Shown here piece by piece: positions 17,987-21,999 of a stretch of DNA of 21,999 nucleotides; the stretch's first letter is position 1; each line of letters begins with the position of its first letter. The stretch lies in the NCBI GenBank assembly GCA_002803225.1, contig NXFV01000802.1, forward strand, positions 1 through 21,999, given 5' to 3'. Under the pieces are notes generated by a model, which saw only the letters and a list, made by a program, of their open reading frames with translations, was not told the origin of the DNA and made no database searches. Made by a program: the position numbers and the translations under genes. The stretch comes from Gamarada debralockiae. Its lineage: Eukaryota > Ascomycota > Leotiomycetes > Helotiales > Hyphodiscaceae.

Positions 17987-19863
17987 GGTCGTTCTCGGTA
18001 TGGATCATGGTCAGCGGAGTACTCTTAAGCTTCAGAACTTCAAATATCTAAAAGAGGATTTTAAGAAGCTTCGTTCAGACGATGTCGGTTGTAGATGTTT
18101 TGATCATGTGTCCTGTCTTGACAGGGTTGGATTCACATCGGCAAAATTGTTTTACTTCATGAAAGCTTTGGACTGGGAATCAGGAGTGGATGGATGCTTT
18201 CTTACCTTGCTTTCGGGATTTCTACCATTTTGCTGCGTTTTGACCTCTTTATTTTCACAATGTATACGGCATGCTATCTATATACAATATTTCCCATACA
18301 GAATCTCCCTTCCAATTGATAAACAAACGTACTCTATGATACATCCAAGATCATACGACAGCATAATGAGTCGAAATGACCGAGTGAAGTCTTTGATCGC
18401 ATTTCTTTCTTCGTCCATGTCACGTAATTCTCGGAGCAAGGGTCTCAGAGGAAGTTCGGACGTGATCAACATATTGGCGATTGGTCCGAAACCTGAGCAA
18501 GAATGAGTGAGAATGAGTCACTCTACGCTAACAAAATCACGTGCTGTGGCTGTCAATTTCTAACTGAGCTTCCAGAAATCCCCCTTTCATAGCCCGAGAA
18601 GCAGATTGAGCTTTACAACTAATGCTTCACCACTCGCAGATCTCCTGACTGCTGTGTGGTCATTGACTTGACGTATTGGATGGCACCTAAAAGGATGATT
18701 TCACATGAATTCAACCTCCTCAGAAAAAGGTCTTTTACAGTGCCAAATATGATGGGGCTGAGATATTGAAGAAATAGTTACTTCACAATCGAAGTATAAG
18801 CATTTTATTCAAGACCTCCCTTGGCCGAGAGCAGCTTCGACTCCCGAAATAGGGTGGGTCCTCCTGCTCTCACCTTTTTCGGCGCGATAATCGCACCCCA
18901 CCAAATTCCTAACCCACCCCCTGTTAGGCCCTGTTTTCGGTCCCGAAATCCTGATGTTTTGCATGTCACTAGCCTGGACACTAAGACTACTCCCCGAGGG
19001 CCTTGTCAACTGAGAGCAGTATTCAGCCGGGCTACTGCACGATATACAGAAGGCACAATTAGGATGCGGTGAGCGGATGAGCAACCTAGGTCGAGACCGC
19101 TGGCCTGTGCGCAATATGGTGGCTGCGGGAGAGGCTTTTTCAAAAAACTAGCTTCTGGGGAAACGAGGATATGCGGACGTCACTCAAGTTTCATCGTAAA
19201 TGGGTGGTAACGGATGTAGTCGCGGCAAATGTAATGGAGGGATAACGTTGGATTCCACTGCCCTCTTCGCACTCTCCAAGTCTAACCTCGGAGGGTCGTT
19301 CCTTTCCTCGTTATCAGCCTGTACTCCTGAATTGGCAGGTGCTAATTGCAGTATGACAGGAAGTTGTAGTAATAATCTAATAATCATCTATACGTTCCAG
19401 GGGTTTGGAGCTGCTCGATATCGTTGGGGATGAAGTGCCGCTCGAGAGAGAAGTATGTTAAAAGTGGAGGTTAAAATTTCGTGCTCTGATCGAGCGTCTT
19501 TGATTCGCCGAGAGCAAGGATGAATTTGTGGTTACGCGTGTCGATGCGCTAGCTTCGAAGCTTCATTTTGTAGGCCGAGCTGCACCGTTCAAATTCTCTG
19601 CATTCGATTCAGTCATGCAGTCTTCGAGAACTCTTGCATCAGCAACAAAAAACCGCCAATCCGAGTTCGATATTTGAGCCTATGCAGCAGGGTTGGAATT
19701 GAAATGATACTTCTCCCTGTCTGCATAGATGTCGCATCCTTTTTCCTGCCCCTTGATCAAGCCATCCTTGCAGTCATTCGCAGTTCAAGATCTCCCGGTG
19801 CTCTCTTCCATAAATTAGATCGGGATTTGGCTAGTAGCTCTTTTGAAATCTGCAATCGTCGAG
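17987..19863. other. Long gene-poor interval
   Basis: No convincing gene was found in about 1.9 kb. Positions 17987 to about 18280 are probably bZIP 3' UTR. An open frame at 18000-18506 (+) has no domain and is AT-rich toward its end. Around 18841-18950 there are paired TCCCGAAAT copies (starting at 18842 and 18942) and the palindrome GCGATAATCGC at 18890-18900. GAATGAGTGA and GAATGAGTCA form a near-direct repeat at 18501-18520. The last several hundred bases must include the promoter of the right-hand MFS gene. No tRNA-like cloverleaf was noticed, though this was not computed. Confidence 0.5.
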
Positions 19864-21589
19864 ATGGAGGGCAACAAAGCCGCTCATTCCTCTCCAGATG
19901 TCGAAACCATGCACGAGGCAAGATATTATTCTGGGGCGATAAAGACAGGAAATAATGGAATTGTGCTTGTCCCTCAGCCAAGCGACGACCCTCGAGACCC
20001 ACTGGTACGCTCTTCATCACTTTCCCTTGAGCCAGAACTCGTGACCTGACAAGAGGTTTCATTAGAATTGGCCGATGCGAAGGAAGATCCCTATCATCGC
20101 AGCTTTATGTCTTGCAACATTTGCAGGGTTCTGTGGTGGGCTCTGTGGGCAACTGGTACCTGGACCGCAGTCGAAACTCTACGGGGTCACAACTACTCAG
20201 ATGGCTTATCAGGTAATAATTCATGCGACGCCTTCAAGATGACCTCAGGCTTACCTGTATAGACTTCACTATCCAATGCTGGAATGGTTGTCGGAGGCTT
20301 CGTTTGGTTTCCCCTATCCCACAAAATCGGACGAAGTTCAGCCGTCTTTTGGTCTCTCTTCGGACTTATGTTCTGTCAAATCTGGAGCGGATTGATGACC
20401 GGCAAGGACGATTATTCCAAGTTCCTTGGGTCACGTTTTATGTCAGGATTCTTTGGGACAGTTACTGGAGTCTTAGGACCGCGTGTGTTGGTCGACCTGT
20501 TCTTTTTGCATCAAAGAGGCAGAGCCTTCACCATCTTTCACTATGCTTTCGACTTTGGTACAGTAGCCGGCCCGACCTTAGGGGCTTTCGTCGCCTCTGC
20601 CGGGTCTTGGAGGTATTCATACTGGTGGACGACTGCACTTGCTGGTTTTGCGCTCATTGTCTGCTTCTTCTTTCTGCATGAAACTGCATGGGATCGAGAG
20701 CCTGGAGCCGATCATTCTCAAACCCCTCCTGAAGGATTCCTAGCCAATCGAATTGCGACATTCTTCCCTGGAACTAAAGTCACACCATACACCAGCATCA
20801 TCGACACGCTCAAAGTTGGAGCGAGGCCTTTCATTGTTGCAGTGACGCCAGTGACGGTAATCTTGAGTATGTTTACTCTCGTCAGCTTTGGATTTTACGT
20901 CGCCATGAATGCAATCACTCCTGTCTGGCTCCAAAAGCCCGAAAAGACTGGAGGTTACGGTTTTACCAGCATGCAAAATGCACTCTTTTCCTTTACCCAC
21001 TGGGTCGGCATCTCTTTCGCCCTCCTTTACGGGCAACTTGTAAGTGATCGCCTCCCACTATATCTATGCGCTCGCAACGGTGGGGTCTGGAAACCTGAAT
21101 ACCGTCTCCATGCCCTCTGGATTCCTGCATTGATCTTCAACCCTATTGGACTCGGTCTTTTTGGTGCTGTGTTGCAAAATCACTGGAGTTGGGGCGTGCT
21201 TGCTTGGGCGCAGATTATGGTCACTTTCGGATCTCTGTCAATCACACCAATCACTGTGAAGTAAGTCGTTGTCCAAATTCTCCTATTTAAATCTATTGAC
21301 CTATGATAGCTATGCATGCGAAATCTTCACAAAGAACCCTGCTGAGACAGCCATCATTCTGAACTTCTACAGAATCGGCTTCGGACTCTCGGTCGCATTC
21401 TATATCAATCCATGGGTGGAACTCATGTCTTTCAACTGGACCTATGGAATGATGGCCTTCCTTCAAGTCTTCTCATTCCTCTTTGTTGTGCTGCTCATGT
21501 GGAAAGGACATGAGATCAGGCAATGGAAGGTTGGTGGACTGGGAGAAAGCGAGGAAGGTGAGCATGTACTGGAAGAGAAGCATGCGTAG
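19864..21589 (+). CDS. MFS transporter, drug:H+ antiporter (DHA1) type
   Basis: Four exons (19864-20004, 20066-20212, 20263-21260, 21310-21589) join in frame to 521 residues over introns of 49-61 nt. The start is the ATG at 19864; the open frame before it begins only with TTG. The hydrophilic N-terminus leads to DPRDPLNWPMRRK, the DP-x-NPxNW-like motif before helix 1 of fungal DHA1 pumps. Then come GSRFMSGFFG, GPRVLVDLFF, RGRAFTIFHYAF and FGTVAGPTLGAF, a central loop near residue 270, and six more helices; the tail is charged (GESEEGEHVLEEKHA). About 12 plasma-membrane helices are expected. Members export drugs, polyamines or secondary metabolites; the substrate cannot be inferred here. It has no evident link to the bZIP gene beyond proximity. 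Confidence 0.92.
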
Positions 21590-21952
21590 AAGTTTTGTTC
21601 CGCTTGCTGGTCTGTACTAGATATTTGGTCTTATTGGCAATACCCGGAGTTTCTGTTATTGTATTCAGAGAAGTTGCTCTGCTTTAATGTCATTTCTCAA
21701 ATCATACAGACGTCAAAAAGTCCTGACTCCGCCGGGTGTTTCTCATTTACAACCTATATCAGTTCTCCTTTTCCTGTCATACTTATTCTAGAAAGATCGT
21801 CTGAAACCAAGAATCGCCCAGTCTCCTTGAAAGTATTTTTGGAATCTCAAAATCTCTTCCACGCACTGCTTCTTTCAAAGATTCCTGTTCATTTTCACTT
21901 GAGTCTACATTCATGTCTCATGTCCTTCATCCTTACCTCGCCCTGACAAAGG

Positions 21953-21954
<2 letters not shown>
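21590..21954. other. Downstream region of the right-hand MFS gene
   Basis: This contains the probable 3' UTR and pyrimidine-rich intergenic DNA (many TTCTT and CTC runs). The open frame at 21659-21946 shows no domain and is not called. Confidence 0.5.

Positions 21955-21999
<45 letters not shown>
21955..21999. repeat. Run of 45 T at the window edge
   Basis: An uninterrupted homopolymer directly follows AAAGGGG and runs off the end of the window. It may be a true poly-T tract, the poly-A end of a LINE-like insertion in reverse orientation, or a contig-end artefact. Confidence 0.95.

Noticed and set aside
18000..18506. A 168-codon open frame after the bZIP gene
   Set aside because: It has no domain, sits where the bZIP 3' UTR should be, and becomes AT-rich and low in protein-like character.
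19184..19387. Possible small secreted protein (67 codons, -) beginning with a hydrophobic stretch
   Set aside because: The start resembles a signal peptide, but the rest has no Cys pattern, and an equally long + strand frame overlaps it. Evidence is too weak for a gene call.

Overview
The window looks like nuclear DNA of a filamentous ascomycete (Pezizomycotina). The genes carry many short introns (about 45-90 nt) with GTAAGT/GTATGT-type donors and YAG acceptors. There is a heterokaryon-incompatibility (HET) gene, a C6 zinc-cluster regulator, a CBM1 remnant and a tannase-family esterase. An AT-rich block carries a transposase decayed in the way repeat-induced point mutation (RIP) produces. 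The exact class or genus cannot be read from the sequence.

Left part (1-6300). Positions 1-2208 are AT-rich and gene-dead. A hAT-type transposase reads in one frame from the left edge to about 740, with no indels but about 23 stop codons. A palindromic 23-bp tandem repeat (2112-2169) marks the border to normal-GC DNA. From 2209 to about 3030 lies a patchwork of gene relics: an unrecognised C-terminal piece (-), a TRI12-type MFS transporter piece (+) and a truncated CBM1 cellulose-binding piece (-). An apparently intact HET-domain gene follows (3261-5503, -). Then comes a repeat-rich, partly AT-rich spacer with a GGC microsatellite.

Middle part (6300-16360). A small unrecognised two-exon gene (-) precedes a group that could be one catabolic module: a Dal5/allantoate-type MFS permease (8 exons, -), a divergent Zn(II)2Cys6 regulator (+), an AtuA-like/DUF1446 protein (5 exons, -), and a divergent secreted tannase/feruloyl esterase (4 exons, +). 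All four gene models close exactly in frame when spliced. Both divergent promoters hold CGG...CCG inverted repeats of the kind zinc-cluster proteins bind. My reading, which is inference, is that the esterase releases an acid or alcohol outside the cell, the permease imports it, the AtuA-like protein works on it inside, and the C6 protein controls the set.

Right part (16361-21999). A bZIP regulator gene (17140-17986) has a 5' anomaly: the only good ATG lies in a different frame from the rest of the protein, with a GC-rich hairpin just upstream. A long gene-poor spacer (17987-19863) leads to a second MFS transporter of drug:H+ antiporter type (4 exons, +). The window ends in an uninterrupted run of 45 T.

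All exon joins were worked out by hand from splice motifs, reading frame and remembered family patterns. No database search was possible.
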